From contig JADJSY010000040.1 in NCBI GenBank assembly GCA_016711435.1, positions 1 through 55,113 on the forward strand: a stretch of 55,113 nucleotides of DNA, given 5' to 3'. Shown one piece after another: positions 18,021 through 26,947 of the stretch. Source of the stretch: Lewinellaceae bacterium (lineage in GTDB: Bacteria > Bacteroidota > Bacteroidia > Chitinophagales > Saprospiraceae). A program made the translations under genes and the position numbers. The first letter of the stretch is position 1; every line of letters starts with the position of its first letter. Below the pieces are notes generated by a model that saw nothing but the letters and a program-made list of their open reading frames with translations, made no database searches and was not told the DNA's origin.

Positions 18021-18526
18021 AAAAAAGCCTTCCCTGCGGTACCGGCGCATGTTCCAGTTCATGTTGCAGCAGCCAGGCTTTTCGCCACAAGTCGCCGCCG
18101 TAGCCCACTAATTTTCCATTGCTGCCAATGACGCGGTGACAGGGCACAATGATACAAATCGGATTGCTGCCATTGGCGGTGCCTACGGCCCGAATGGCTT
18201 TTGTGTCGCCGTAGCGTTTCGATATTTCCAAATAGGAAGTTGTAGTGCCGTATGGAATTTTTAACAATAAATTCCATATATGTTGCTGAAAATCAGTGCC
18301 TTGTGGCTGAATGGGGAGATCGAAATCGCGCCGGGTGCCTGCAAAGTATTCGTTCAGTTGCCGGATGGTTTGGGCCACTGCTGCCGGTATTTCTCCTTCG
18401 GAGGCAGGCTGACCGGGTGCAGGTTTGTGTTCGGCGCGGGCAAACAGCACGGATTGGAGATGGGCATCAGTGCCGCTTATTTCCAGTACGCCCAGGGGAG
18501 TCGATGTAAGTGATGAACGCGGGCAT
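18019..18526 (-). CDS. ogt: Methylated-DNA--protein-cysteine methyltransferase, N-terminal frame break
   Basis: The catalytic domain is clear: GTDFQQHIWNLLLKIPYGTT, AIRAVGTANGSNPI, then IIVPCHRVIGSNGKLVGYGG with the acceptor Cys in PCHR. It repairs O6-alkylguanine by irreversible transfer to that Cys. The main frame has only a GTG start at 18450, which drops about 25 residues. An ATG at 18526 directly downstream of a TACATTTG box encodes MPAFITYIDS, then switches to the LGVLEISGTDAHLQ frame around GGGG at 18495-18498. One extra base or two missing bases would explain it. A sequence error is likely, but a natural N-terminal lesion is possible. Confidence 0.85.
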
Positions 18527-18529
18527 GGT

Positions 18530-18537
18530 CAAATGTA
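18530..18537 (-). promoter_or_regulatory. TAnnTTTG box of ogt, nearly leaderless
   Basis: TACATTTG on the minus strand (18537 to 18530) ends three bases before the ATG at 18526. In Bacteroidota transcription starts about 5-7 nt past this box, which would put the start at or next to the ATG. No clear upstream TTTG was found. Confidence 0.45.
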
Positions 18538-18643
18538 AGATTTTGGAATCGGCTTAATTTGAAAACAACCCACAAAATCCGGCGTTCATGGTAGATATTG
18601 AAACAAGCGGTGCTATTTTTCCCGCACTAAATTTAATTCAAGC

Positions 18644-20674
18644 ATGAAAAAAATACTTTTTGCCTTTGTTTGCCTCTTCACACACACTTCCGGGTTGTTT
18701 GCCCAGAATGATGCCTGGCATATCGTAGCCGATAATATTGATCCGGCCAATTATTATGGCATCACCGTTGCCAATGGTATGATTGGCCTGGTATCGTCGC
18801 CGGAACCGATGCGCGTCAAAGATGTGGTGCTCAACGGCGCGTACGACAATTATGGCCGGGGCCGGGTCAGCAATATCCTCAAAGGATTCAACTTCGTCAA
18901 CATGAACCTCGATGTGGATGGCCGCCGCATCGGGCGCAAAGATATTTCCGCTTACAAACAAACGCTCGATATGCGCGGCGCTCAATTGACCACTACGTTC
19001 AATGTCGGCGAGCAACTCAGCGTCACGCACCGGGTGATGGCCCTGCGCCACCTGCCTTATTGCGCCCTGAGCATGGTGGAAATCACCGCCAAAAAAGATG
19101 TCACCATTACGCCCGCTTCGGTGATTGAAGCACCGGAAATGTTGCAGGACGTGCGGAATTATTACTCCGAAATAGACCGGCCGCATGTGCTCATTCCACT
19201 GTTGACTTCCGTCGGAAAAAGCCCCAGCGGTAAATATACCGTCGCTGCTTCTACCAGTTTTATTTTTGAAGAAAAACACGGCTCCGAACCTGATCTGATC
19301 CATGAAGACTGGGATTACAACATGCACCTGCTGAAATTTTCCAAAAAACTGAAAGCCGGAGAAACCTATCGTTTTTCGGTAGTAGGAACGGTCATCAGCA
19401 GCGCACACGTGGCAGATGCGCACAATGAAGCCGAACGCCTCACCATTTATGCCGCCCTGGAGCGCAGCGAACGCCTCCTGCGCCGGCATACGCAGGACTG
19501 GAACAAACTCTGGGCCTCCGACATCGCCATCGACGGCCCGGTAGAAGATGCCCGCGCGGTGCATTCCGCCATGTATCACCTCTATTCTTTCGCCCGCGAA
19601 GGCACGGCATTGAGCCTGTCGCCGATGGGCTTGTCGGGCCTGGGTTACAATGGGCACGTGTTCTGGGATACGGAACTGTGGATGTACCCGCCGCTGCTCG
19701 TATTGCACCCGGAAATAGCCAAATCGCTGCTCGAATTCCGCTTTCAATTGCTCGATGAAGCCAAACAAAACGCCTTTTCGCACGGTTACCAGGGCGCTAT
19801 GTATCCCTGGGAAAGCACCACGACCGGTCAGGAAGAAACGCCTGTCTGGGCGCTCACCGGACCTTTTCAGCAGCATATCACCGGCTGCGTGGGCTGGGCT
19901 GCGTGGCAATATTATTTGGTCACCAAAGATAAGGAGTGGCTGCGCACCCGCGGCTGGCCTATGCTGAAAGAAGGCGCTGATTTCTGGGCATCCCGCGTGG
20001 AACGCAACGGCCCCGGCCGGTACGACATTAACAACGTCATCGGCGCCAATGAATGGCAGGAAAACATCGACAACAACGCCTTCACCAACGGCATGGCCAA
20101 AACCGCGCTGGCCTACGCGACGGACGCCGCTAAAGAACTCGGCCTCACGCCTAATCCCGACTGGATGCACGTGGCCGACAATATTCCTATCCTGAAATTC
20201 CCAGACGGTACCACCCGCGAAAACGCGACCTACGACGGCGTTATCATCAAACAGGCCGACGTGAACCTGCTGGCGTATCCGCTGAAAGTCATCACCGATC
20301 CCGCACAAATCAAAAAAGACCTCGACTACTACGAACCGCGCATGTCCAAAGACGGGCCTGCCATGGGCAACGCCGCGCTGGCCGTATCCGCAGCGCGTGG
20401 GGGAAATGCCGAGCGGGGTTACGACCTCTGGGTAAAAAGTTACAAACCCAATGAAGTGCCGCCGTTCGGCGTATTGGCCGAAACAGCAGGCGGGACCAAC
20501 CCGTATTTCGCCACCGGCGCCGGCGGTTTTCTGCAAGCCACGCTCATGGGTTTCGGCGGATTAGACATTACCCCGCAGGGTATCGTTCAAATGAAAACAA
20601 AACTGCCCAAAGGCTGGAAATCATTGACGATGACGGGAATTGGAGTGGAAAAGAAGACGTTCGTGGTGCGTTGA
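18644..20674 (+). CDS. Secreted GH65-family glycoside hydrolase/phosphorylase
   Basis: A 676-residue protein with signal peptide MKKILFAFVCLFTHTSGLFA. N-terminal beta-sandwich segments (residues ~25-280) precede an (alpha/alpha)6 catalytic domain containing GYNGHVFWDTELWMYPPLLV and GANEWQENIDNNAFTN. The Glu in the second motif sits at the position of the GH65 general acid. GH65 enzymes act on alpha-glucosides such as trehalose, kojibiose or maltose, or on glucosyl-galactosyl-hydroxylysine. The export signal suggests a periplasmic hydrolase rather than a cytosolic phosphorylase. The substrate cannot be read from the sequence. It stands alone, not within the SusCD locus. Confidence 0.85.
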   Translation: MKKILFAFVCLFTHTSGLFAQNDAWHIVADNIDPANYYGITVANGMIGLVSSPEPMRVKDVVLNGAYDNYGRGRVSNILKGFNFVNMNLDVDGRRIGRKDISAYKQTLDMRGAQLTTTFNVGEQLSVTHRVMALRHLPYCALSMVEITAKKDVTITPASVIEAPEMLQDVRNYYSEIDRPHVLIPLLTSVGKSPSGKYTVAASTSFIFEEKHGSEPDLIHEDWDYNMHLLKFSKKLKAGETYRFSVVGTVISSAHVADAHNEAERLTIYAALERSERLLRRHTQDWNKLWASDIAIDGPVEDARAVHSAMYHLYSFAREGTALSLSPMGLSGLGYNGHVFWDTELWMYPPLLVLHPEIAKSLLEFRFQLLDEAKQNAFSHGYQGAMYPWESTTTGQEETPVWALTGPFQQHITGCVGWAAWQYYLVTKDKEWLRTRGWPMLKEGADFWASRVERNGPGRYDINNVIGANEWQENIDNNAFTNGMAKTALAYATDAAKELGLTPNPDWMHVADNIPILKFPDGTTRENATYDGVIIKQADVNLLAYPLKVITDPAQIKKDLDYYEPRMSKDGPAMGNAALAVSAARGGNAERGYDLWVKSYKPNEVPPFGVLAETAGGTNPYFATGAGGFLQATLMGFGGLDITPQGIVQMKTKLPKGWKSLTMTGIGVEKKTFVVR

Positions 20675-20680
20675 TTTTCA

Positions 20681-20801
20681 ATGCGGGGTCGTAAAACTCG
20701 CGCACGGCGGCAACCCTTGGCCCAGAAATTTGTAATAACTAATGGGTTTTATTGGCAGGTAGCCAATCGTTACCGCCGTGCGTGGGTCTTATGCCCGCCA
20801 C
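20681..20801. repeat. Dispersed palindromic element, copy 2
   Basis: The arms at 20681-20714 and 20768-20801 match the arms of 14735-14857, with several changes between arms (ATGCGGGGTCGTAAAACTCG against the GTGGCGGGCATAAGACCCAC arm). The loop shares TGGCCCAG and AATGG. It lies seven bases after the GH65 stop codon, in the spacer before mnmG. The imperfect arms suggest an older copy. Confidence 0.85.
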
Positions 20802-20907
20802 TTTTTTGGCTATTTTGTGTACCGAATCGCGCTTTTTTTTACCACTTGGTGTCCGTTGTGGTAAAAAAAACGTGCTGTTCTGTAGATACGCATTTGTACA
20901 GCCTATG

Positions 20908-20939
20908 TTTGAACAGGCACAGGAAAAGCCGTATCTTTG
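20908..20939 (+). promoter_or_regulatory. Bacteroidota-type promoter of mnmG
   Basis: TTTG at 20908-20911 and TATCTTTG at 20932-20939 are separated by 20 bp, a good match to the Bacteroidota -33/-7 pattern. The ATG of mnmG follows 37 nt further on. Confidence 0.65.
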
Positions 20940-20976
20940 CCAACTTTTCGGACAAAAAGTGGTTTTAAAATAACAC

Positions 20977-22842
20977 ATGTTTCCAAAATACGATGTCATA
21001 GTAGTCGGCGCAGGCCATGCAGGTTGCGAAGCCGCCGTTGCTGCCGCCAATCTGGGGGCCAAAGTCCTGCTGGCTACCATGAATATGCAAACCATCGCAC
21101 AGATGAGTTGCAACCCTGCTATGGGCGGCGTGGCCAAAGGGCAGATTGTGCGGGAAATCGACGCCCTGGGTGGATATTCGGGTATTGTCACGGACCACAC
21201 AGCCGTACAATTCCGCATGCTCAACCTGTCCAAAGGGCCTGCCATGTGGAGTCCGCGCGCCCAAAGCGACCGGATGCGGTTCGCCGGAAAATGGCGGCAA
21301 ATGCTGGAAGCGCACCCGAATATTGATTTCTGGCAGGAAATGGTGCGCGGCCTGATCGTGAAAGACGGGCGTATCGGCGGTGTGGTGACGGGCATGGGCC
21401 TGGAAATTGAAAGCCATGCGGTGGTGCTCACCAACGGTACTTTTTTGAACGGTATTATCCATATCGGGGAAAAACAATTCGGCGGCGGCCGGGCGGGTGA
21501 AAGCGCCTCCAAAGGTATTACCGAACAACTCGTCGAACTGGGCTTTGAATCGGGCCGTATGAAAACGGGTACACCGCCGCGCATCGACGGGCGCTCGCTC
21601 GATTATTCCAAAATGGAAGAGCAAAAAGGCGACGACCCAGCTGGTAGGTTTTCCTATACCGATACCCCTATTCTGGAAAAACAACTTTCCTGCTGGAGCA
21701 CCTACACCAATCAAAAAGTACACGATATCCTGCGCACGGGTTTTGATAAATCACCCATGTTCAGCGGACGCATCCAGGGCCTCGGGCCGCGGTATTGCCC
21801 CAGTATCGAAGATAAAATCGACCGCTTTGCGGATAAAGACCGGCACCAGATGTTCATCGAGCCGGAAGGCTGGGATACGATCGAAATTTATATCAACGGA
21901 TTTTCTTCTTCCCTGCCGGAAGATGTGCAGTACAAAGCGTTGAAAGCCATACCCGGATTGGAAAACGTAAAAATGTTTCGCCCGGGTTACGCCATCGAGT
22001 ACGACTATTTTCCGCCCACCCAGCTGCAAACCACGCTGGAAACCAACCTGATAAAAAACCTCTATTTCGCGGGCCAGATCAACGGCACGACCGGCTACGA
22101 AGAGGCCGCCTGCCAGGGCCTGATGGCGGGTATGAACGCTGCGCTGTCCGTCAAGGGAGAAGCGCCGCTGGTGCTCAAACGCTCGGAAGCCTATATCGGC
22201 GTACTGATAGACGACCTCGTGAACAAAGGCACCCAGGAGCCCTACCGGATGTTCACCAGCCGGGCGGAATACCGCATCCTGCTCCGGCAGGACAATGCCG
22301 ACCTGCGCCTGACGCCCATTGCCCATCGCCTCGGCGTGCAGGGTACGGATGAACGTATGGACAGGGTGCGCGCCAAAAAACAGGCTACCAGCGAGATCGA
22401 AGCGTTTTTCCGCAACGCCTCTGTCACGCCCGACGAGGTGAACGCTTACTTGCAAAGCGTTGATTCCGCCCCGATTCAGCAAAAAATAAAGCTGCATAAT
22501 ATCCTGCTTCGCCCGCAGGTGAACATCCACGGCATGGCAAAACACCTGCCGGAACTGGCGCAATTTCTCTCACCCTATGAGCAAGAGTTTCTTGAACTGG
22601 CCGAGATCGGCATGAAATACGCAGGTTATATCCAGAAAGAAGAGGAACTCGTGGCCAAAATGACGCGCCTGGAGGATTTACACCTACACGCCGATTTTGA
22701 CTACAAATCCATCACGGGTCTGAGCATCGAAGCCCGCGACAAATTGTCGCGGATGAAACCCCGCACCATTGGGCAAGCCAGCCGTATTTCGGGTGTAAAC
22801 CCGGCGGATGTGAGTGTGCTGCTGGTGCATTTGGGGAGGTGA
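20977..22842 (+). CDS. mnmG: tRNA uridine-5-carboxymethylaminomethyl modification enzyme MnmG
   Basis: A 621-residue cytosolic flavoprotein of normal length. The FAD-binding motif GAGHAGCEAAVAAANLGA lies at residues ~12-29. Other signatures are MSCNPAMGGVAKGQIVREID, GRMKTGTPPRID, LGPRYCPSIEDKI and FAGQINGTTGYEEAACQGLM. With MnmE it installs the cmnm5 group at the wobble uridine of several tRNAs. mnmE is not in the window. The gene is intact and read from its own promoter. Confidence 0.97.
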   Translation: MFPKYDVIVVGAGHAGCEAAVAAANLGAKVLLATMNMQTIAQMSCNPAMGGVAKGQIVREIDALGGYSGIVTDHTAVQFRMLNLSKGPAMWSPRAQSDRMRFAGKWRQMLEAHPNIDFWQEMVRGLIVKDGRIGGVVTGMGLEIESHAVVLTNGTFLNGIIHIGEKQFGGGRAGESASKGITEQLVELGFESGRMKTGTPPRIDGRSLDYSKMEEQKGDDPAGRFSYTDTPILEKQLSCWSTYTNQKVHDILRTGFDKSPMFSGRIQGLGPRYCPSIEDKIDRFADKDRHQMFIEPEGWDTIEIYINGFSSSLPEDVQYKALKAIPGLENVKMFRPGYAIEYDYFPPTQLQTTLETNLIKNLYFAGQINGTTGYEEAACQGLMAGMNAALSVKGEAPLVLKRSEAYIGVLIDDLVNKGTQEPYRMFTSRAEYRILLRQDNADLRLTPIAHRLGVQGTDERMDRVRAKKQATSEIEAFFRNASVTPDEVNAYLQSVDSAPIQQKIKLHNILLRPQVNIHGMAKHLPELAQFLSPYEQEFLELAEIGMKYAGYIQKEEELVAKMTRLEDLHLHADFDYKSITGLSIEARDKLSRMKPRTIGQASRISGVNPADVSVLLVHLGR

Positions 22843-22844
22843 AC

Positions 22845-25115
22845 TTAACGCAGCAGCGCCACACTTCCGCTCACTTTTCGCCATTCCACCGGCCTCTGCA
22901 CCGGCGCTAATTGCAGGTCTGCGTCGTACAAATACACGCCCGGCGGAAGCGTTTTTCCATTCAAACGGCCATCCCAGCCCGCGTTCAGGTCGCTGCTTTC
23001 AAACAGCAGGTTGCCCCAGCGATCGTATATACGCCAACGCCCTGCCAGGAGCGGGCAACTGGGGAACAATTGAAAGCGCCGGCCCTGCCCGGCGCTTTCC
23101 GGCGCAAATACATTGGGCGCATACACCCTGCATTCGCTGCAATCCGATGCCTGTACGAGAATAGTATCTGAAAAAACACAACCGAAAGTACTCAACTGCA
23201 GCGCGTACAGGCCCGGCGTCAGAACATCCAGTGTTGTACCGCTTGCTCCGGTACTCCAGGTCAATGTTTGCCCTGCCGCCGTTTCCGGCGCTGACAGGCG
23301 GATTGACGTTTCCGGGCACAAAATAGTGTCCGGCCCCAGAGAGACATCGGCTGCAGAAAAGAACCGGACATCGACGGCATCTGTGGTCGTACAGGAACCC
23401 GATTGTGTAAGTGTGACCGCATAAAAGCCGGGGACAGATACAGAAATCCAGGCGCTGCTGTCGCCGGTATTCCACAGAAAAGTGCCCGACGCCTGCATAC
23501 CGGCATGAAAAAGTATGGTGTCGCCGGGGCAAAGCGTAGTGTCCGACCCCAGATCGAGTACGGGTGGCGGCGTGACGGTGATCCTTGCAAAAGCTGTGTC
23601 GCGGCAACCAGCCACTGTAAAAATATGTCGCACGGTATAAGTGCCGGCTTGATTAAAACGGATGTTGTAGGCTGTCGCGCCGGTAGCCCTGGCAGGCAGG
23701 CCACCCTCGAAAGACCATTCCGACACCCCGAAAACAGGCGGTGTGATACCTGCAAAGCGCTGAACGTCGATGCTTGCGCCGGTACAAATCAGCGTATCGC
23801 TTATATGAAAACCTGCATCAGTTGGACCGGTATCAACACAATAATCGGCGACGGTTAAAGCCATATCCGTACTGATAGCCGACTCATCCTCGAGGCAGGC
23901 GGCCGGATTACTCTGCCAGGTAATGGCTTCGGATTGCAAGGTGGTATCGCGCAATTGCAATCCGCAGGAAGTTGAAAAAAAACAATCTTCAAAAGCGGCG
24001 CCGTCAACATTGGAGCCAGTTATAACAAAGGCGTCTGTGCGGATGCCGGATGCCCGTACATATCCCTTTGCCTTCGCCCCAAAAGCCTGCTCCGCAAAGG
24101 GGCCGGAGAAATACACTTCCTCTTGTAGAAGATTGCCGTCAGTATCGAAAGCGAGTGCAATTTTTTCTCCACCGACCGTATAAAAAATACCGAATATCCG
24201 GCTCTCATCACTGGAAACAGCCAGTTCCTGACTGATAATGTTGGGTAAAAAAACGGTAACGCCCAGGCCTGCTTTTTTGAACCACAAGCAGTTAAATTGT
24301 TCGTCCATCAGCCCCATGCCTGTCCAGGTAACATCACTTGCGCTGCAACGAAAGGCAATGCGGCCATCCGAAAGGGGCGTTAGGGCCGCCAGGTGTACCA
24401 CCGGAAAAAAGGCGACCTGTTGCACTGTTCCCGCCGGGTCGATGCGAAATAATACGGTCTGTTCCGGCCCGATCAGGGCGCCGTTCTCAAACTTAGAAAC
24501 CAGTAAAGCCACGACTATATCGCCGTTTCCACAACGCACCAGCGACTCGACGGTATAAAAATCCATCGCGCCCGCTTCCAGCCATCGCTCCCAGAGTACC
24601 TGCCCTTCATTGCTGATTTTCCCGATATACGCTTTTCTGACGCCTTTACCCTCCGAAGCGTAATAAACGTGGCCTTCATCCGGGCAGACTTCGCTGTTTC
24701 GCCAGATGCATGGAGCGCTTTTAGACCATTCCAAATCGCCGGAAGCAGTGGTTTTTAGTAAAATACCACCCGTTACTATACCATTTTTTTCTTTTAAAGA
24801 ACTAATAATCAGTCCATTATCGAATGTTGTTTTAATAGAAAGCCCTGTCTGGAAGTTATAATCTGTGTCCGCAGCCGTCCACTTTTTACTCCAGACAAGT
24901 TGCCCCTCCATATCCGTTTTAAAAACAAAGGTTTGCGGTTGGGCGCCCTGTATGCCGCCCGTGATATAATGTCCTTGCATGGTATCCGAACATATATCCT
25001 GCGCGGTAAAAAACGTACCTGTCGGATTGGTGTACAATTTCTGAAATGGTTGGGCGAAACCCTGAAATCCACTACCCAAAAACATCCAGAACATGGTAAG
25101 CGACACATAGTGCAT
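22845..25115 (-). CDS. Secreted protein with type-B T9SS (gliding-motility) C-terminal domain
   Basis: About 756 residues from the ATG at 25115, chosen because MHYVSLTMFWMFLGSGFQGFAQ is a signal peptide; upstream Met codons would precede it with a basic extension. The first ~400 residues are a propeller-like set of repeats (GHYITGGIQGAQPQTF, NGDIVVALLVSKFENG). Ig/PKD-like modules follow (LDLGSDTTLCPGDTILF, VSLGPDTILCPETSIRL). The end, RVYAPNVFAPESAGQ to WRIYDRWGNLLFESSDLNAGW, is the CHU_C/type-B sorting domain. It is exported through the type IX system. Specific function unknown. It converges with mnmG, separated by two bases. Confidence 0.85.
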   Translation of the reverse strand: MHYVSLTMFWMFLGSGFQGFAQPFQKLYTNPTGTFFTAQDICSDTMQGHYITGGIQGAQPQTFVFKTDMEGQLVWSKKWTAADTDYNFQTGLSIKTTFDNGLIISSLKEKNGIVTGGILLKTTASGDLEWSKSAPCIWRNSEVCPDEGHVYYASEGKGVRKAYIGKISNEGQVLWERWLEAGAMDFYTVESLVRCGNGDIVVALLVSKFENGALIGPEQTVLFRIDPAGTVQQVAFFPVVHLAALTPLSDGRIAFRCSASDVTWTGMGLMDEQFNCLWFKKAGLGVTVFLPNIISQELAVSSDESRIFGIFYTVGGEKIALAFDTDGNLLQEEVYFSGPFAEQAFGAKAKGYVRASGIRTDAFVITGSNVDGAAFEDCFFSTSCGLQLRDTTLQSEAITWQSNPAACLEDESAISTDMALTVADYCVDTGPTDAGFHISDTLICTGASIDVQRFAGITPPVFGVSEWSFEGGLPARATGATAYNIRFNQAGTYTVRHIFTVAGCRDTAFARITVTPPPVLDLGSDTTLCPGDTILFHAGMQASGTFLWNTGDSSAWISVSVPGFYAVTLTQSGSCTTTDAVDVRFFSAADVSLGPDTILCPETSIRLSAPETAAGQTLTWSTGASGTTLDVLTPGLYALQLSTFGCVFSDTILVQASDCSECRVYAPNVFAPESAGQGRRFQLFPSCPLLAGRWRIYDRWGNLLFESSDLNAGWDGRLNGKTLPPGVYLYDADLQLAPVQRPVEWRKVSGSVALLR

Positions 25116-25251
25116 CCGCCTTCCCGTATGAAGACGGAAGGACATAGCCCGCTGAACTTCTGTTGCGCACAGAAAAATCGTGCCGGGCAAGGCGCAAAAA
25201 AATCGTGTCGAGTCAGGCATGTTGTTGTATATTTAAATGCTTTCATGCATC

Positions 25252-25292
25252 TCACCTCTCACCTCTCACCTCTCACCCTCTCACCTCTCACA
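25252..25292. repeat. CTCACCT tandem microrepeat overlapping a gene end
   Basis: The plus strand reads as six or so degenerate CTCACCT units with almost no G. No opposite arm is present. It overlaps the 3' end of the flavoprotein gene on the minus strand and encodes its C-terminal VRGERVRGER. Confidence 0.8.
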
Positions 25293-26503
25293 TCTGACAT
25301 GGAGCGTCCGGCTATCCACCCACCCGTCCAGGCGGCCTGAAAATTAAAACCTCCGGTGATTGCGTCAATATCCAGCACTTCACCTGCCAGGTACAGGTTG
25401 GGTTGCAGGCGGCTTTCGAAGGTTTTAAAGTCTACCTCTTTGAGTAAAACACCGCCGGCAGTGACAAATTCTTCCTTAAAGGTACTTTTTCCAGCAATTT
25501 GAAACGTAGCGGCGCCTGTTTGTTCCGACAATGCCTGCACAGTTTTTTTATCCAGATCGGCCCAGCGCAATTCCGGTCGGATACCGGCTGCCGCTGTGAG
25601 TTGTTGCCAGAAACGAAGCGGAATATCCTGGTAAGGATGGGCTGCCACTGTTTTTTTGCCCTGGGTAGTTTTAAGACGCAGCAGTTCCTCCTGTATTTCC
25701 GGGATTTTTTTATCTCCGGTAAAATTTATTTCTAGTGGAAAACGATAATTCAGGTCATACAATTGCCGTGCGCCCCAGGCTGAAATACGCAGGATGGCCG
25801 GTCCGCTCAAACCCCAATGCGTCACCAGCAGCGGCCCGCGCGCGCTGAGCGATGTGCCCGGTATTCGCAAGGCCGCGTCCGGCACCGAAACGCCCGATAA
25901 GTCGCGCAGCCGGGTGTCTTTCGTATTAAAAGTAAAAAGAGAGGGTACGGGTTCCACGATGCTGTGCCCAAGTCCGCGCAAAAGTTGCCAGATAGCCGGA
26001 TTGCTGCCGGAAGCAATCATTAGTTTTTGAAAAATCCGGGGGCGTTCATCACCGTTGATCTGCAATTGCCACGCACCGGATGAAGCAGGCGCGATATGTT
26101 CTACCCTGGAAGAAGTCATCACCTGCACACCGGCCTGCTGGGCTGCCCGTTGCAGACAGGAGACAATGGTTCCGGAGTCATCCGTTGTTGGAAACATTCG
26201 GCCATCGGCCTCTGTTTTCAGTTGTACGCCACGCTGCTCAAACCACGCAATTGTTTCTGCCGGGCCAAACCGCAAAAACGGCCCAAGCAATTCCCTTTGA
26301 CCACGCGGATAATATTGCACCAATGCGCGGGCATCGAAACATGCATGGGTAACATTGCAGCGACCGCCACCACTGATACGCACTTTTTCCAGTACGGATT
26401 TGCCGCGTTCAAAAATGGTAACGCGACAATCCGGATTGGCTTCGGCGCAGTTGATAGCCGCAAAAAAACCGGCAGCGCCGCCGCCGATAATGGCAATTTG
26501 CAT
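25259..26503 (-). CDS. HI0933/YhiN-family NAD(P)/FAD-dependent oxidoreductase
   Basis: A 414-residue flavoprotein. The FAD motif GGGAAGFFAAINCAEANP is at residues ~8-25, followed by KVRISGGGRCNVTHA and GRMFPTTDDSGTIV. The C-terminal FAD segment reads YLAGEVLDIDAITGGFNFQA. Members (YhiN, HI0933, BaiN) are cytosolic flavoproteins; a general physiological role is not settled. The last ten residues, VRGERVRGER, are translated from the CTCACCT microrepeat at 25252-25292, so the original C-terminus was probably extended or replaced by the repeat. The ATG is preceded by the dispersed repeat at 26510-26602. Confidence 0.88.
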   Translation of the reverse strand: MQIAIIGGGAAGFFAAINCAEANPDCRVTIFERGKSVLEKVRISGGGRCNVTHACFDARALVQYYPRGQRELLGPFLRFGPAETIAWFEQRGVQLKTEADGRMFPTTDDSGTIVSCLQRAAQQAGVQVMTSSRVEHIAPASSGAWQLQINGDERPRIFQKLMIASGSNPAIWQLLRGLGHSIVEPVPSLFTFNTKDTRLRDLSGVSVPDAALRIPGTSLSARGPLLVTHWGLSGPAILRISAWGARQLYDLNYRFPLEINFTGDKKIPEIQEELLRLKTTQGKKTVAAHPYQDIPLRFWQQLTAAAGIRPELRWADLDKKTVQALSEQTGAATFQIAGKSTFKEEFVTAGGVLLKEVDFKTFESRLQPNLYLAGEVLDIDAITGGFNFQAAWTGGWIAGRSMSDVRGERVRGER

Positions 26504-26509
26504 GAGTGA

Positions 26510-26602
26510 GTAGTTATCCGTTATTAGTTATCGGTTATCAGTGTTGATAATCAAGCATTTGCAAAGAATTTAATCAAAACTAATTTTGTACACCTACTTA
26601 AG
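26510..26602 (-). repeat. Dispersed ~90-bp repeat, copy 2
   Basis: Reverse-oriented copy of 934-1024, with GATAACCGATAACTAATAAC ending six bases above the ATG at 26503. It lies in the same orientation as the gene it precedes, so it forms the 5' leader of the flavoprotein mRNA if transcription starts upstream. Confidence 0.85.
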
Positions 26603-26646
26603 ACCTGATTTATGGGTAAAGATAAGTAAAGTCCTAAGTCCGTTAA

Positions 26647-26820
26647 AGTGCGAAGTTGTTAGTGCGAAGTCCGTTAAAGTGCGAAGTCGTTAGTGCGAAG
26701 TCCGAAGTCCGTAGAGTGCACCGTAGCAAGTCCGAAGTCGTCAGTGCGAAGTCCGTAGAGTGCACCGGTGGCCAAAACATGCTACGGCGCACTCTACGGA
26801 CTTCGGACTTCGCACTAACG
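26647..26820. repeat. GAAGTCCG-class palindrome upstream of nadA
   Basis: Tandem GTGCGAAGTC units lead into 41-bp arms (26688-26728 and 26780-26820) with one mismatch. The core GAAGTCCGTAGAGTGCACCG recurs as a third, direct copy at 26739-26766 in the loop. A related palindrome (AAGTCCGTAGAGTACAC) lies at 50580-50648 between hemA and thrB, so this is another dispersed family. Confidence 0.9.
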
Positions 26821-26834
26821 ACTGAAGACTTTTA

Positions 26835-26842
26835 TACCTTTG
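26835..26842 (+). promoter_or_regulatory. TAnnTTTG box of nadA
   Basis: TACCTTTG lies 14 bases after the palindrome and about 105 nt upstream of the nadA ATG. No good TTTG element is found 20 bp upstream, where the palindrome arm lies. The assignment rests on the box alone. Confidence 0.4.
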
Positions 26843-26947
26843 CTGCCGGAAAACCCTAAAGGCCATAGCCTGATACATTTAAACAAGAACCACCTTTCAA
26901 TCGTTCTCATCCCTCATTCCTCATTCCTCAACCCTCATCCCTCACTT

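Noticed and set aside
18638..20536. A 632-residue minus-strand open frame opposite the GH65 gene
   Set aside because: Its length comes from GC-skewed third positions of the GH65 gene; no signal peptide or domain is visible.
26647..26820. Possible CRISPR array because of recurring GAAGTCCG units
   Set aside because: Units are degenerate, spacers are not unique or of constant length, the units form an inverted repeat, and no cas gene is present.
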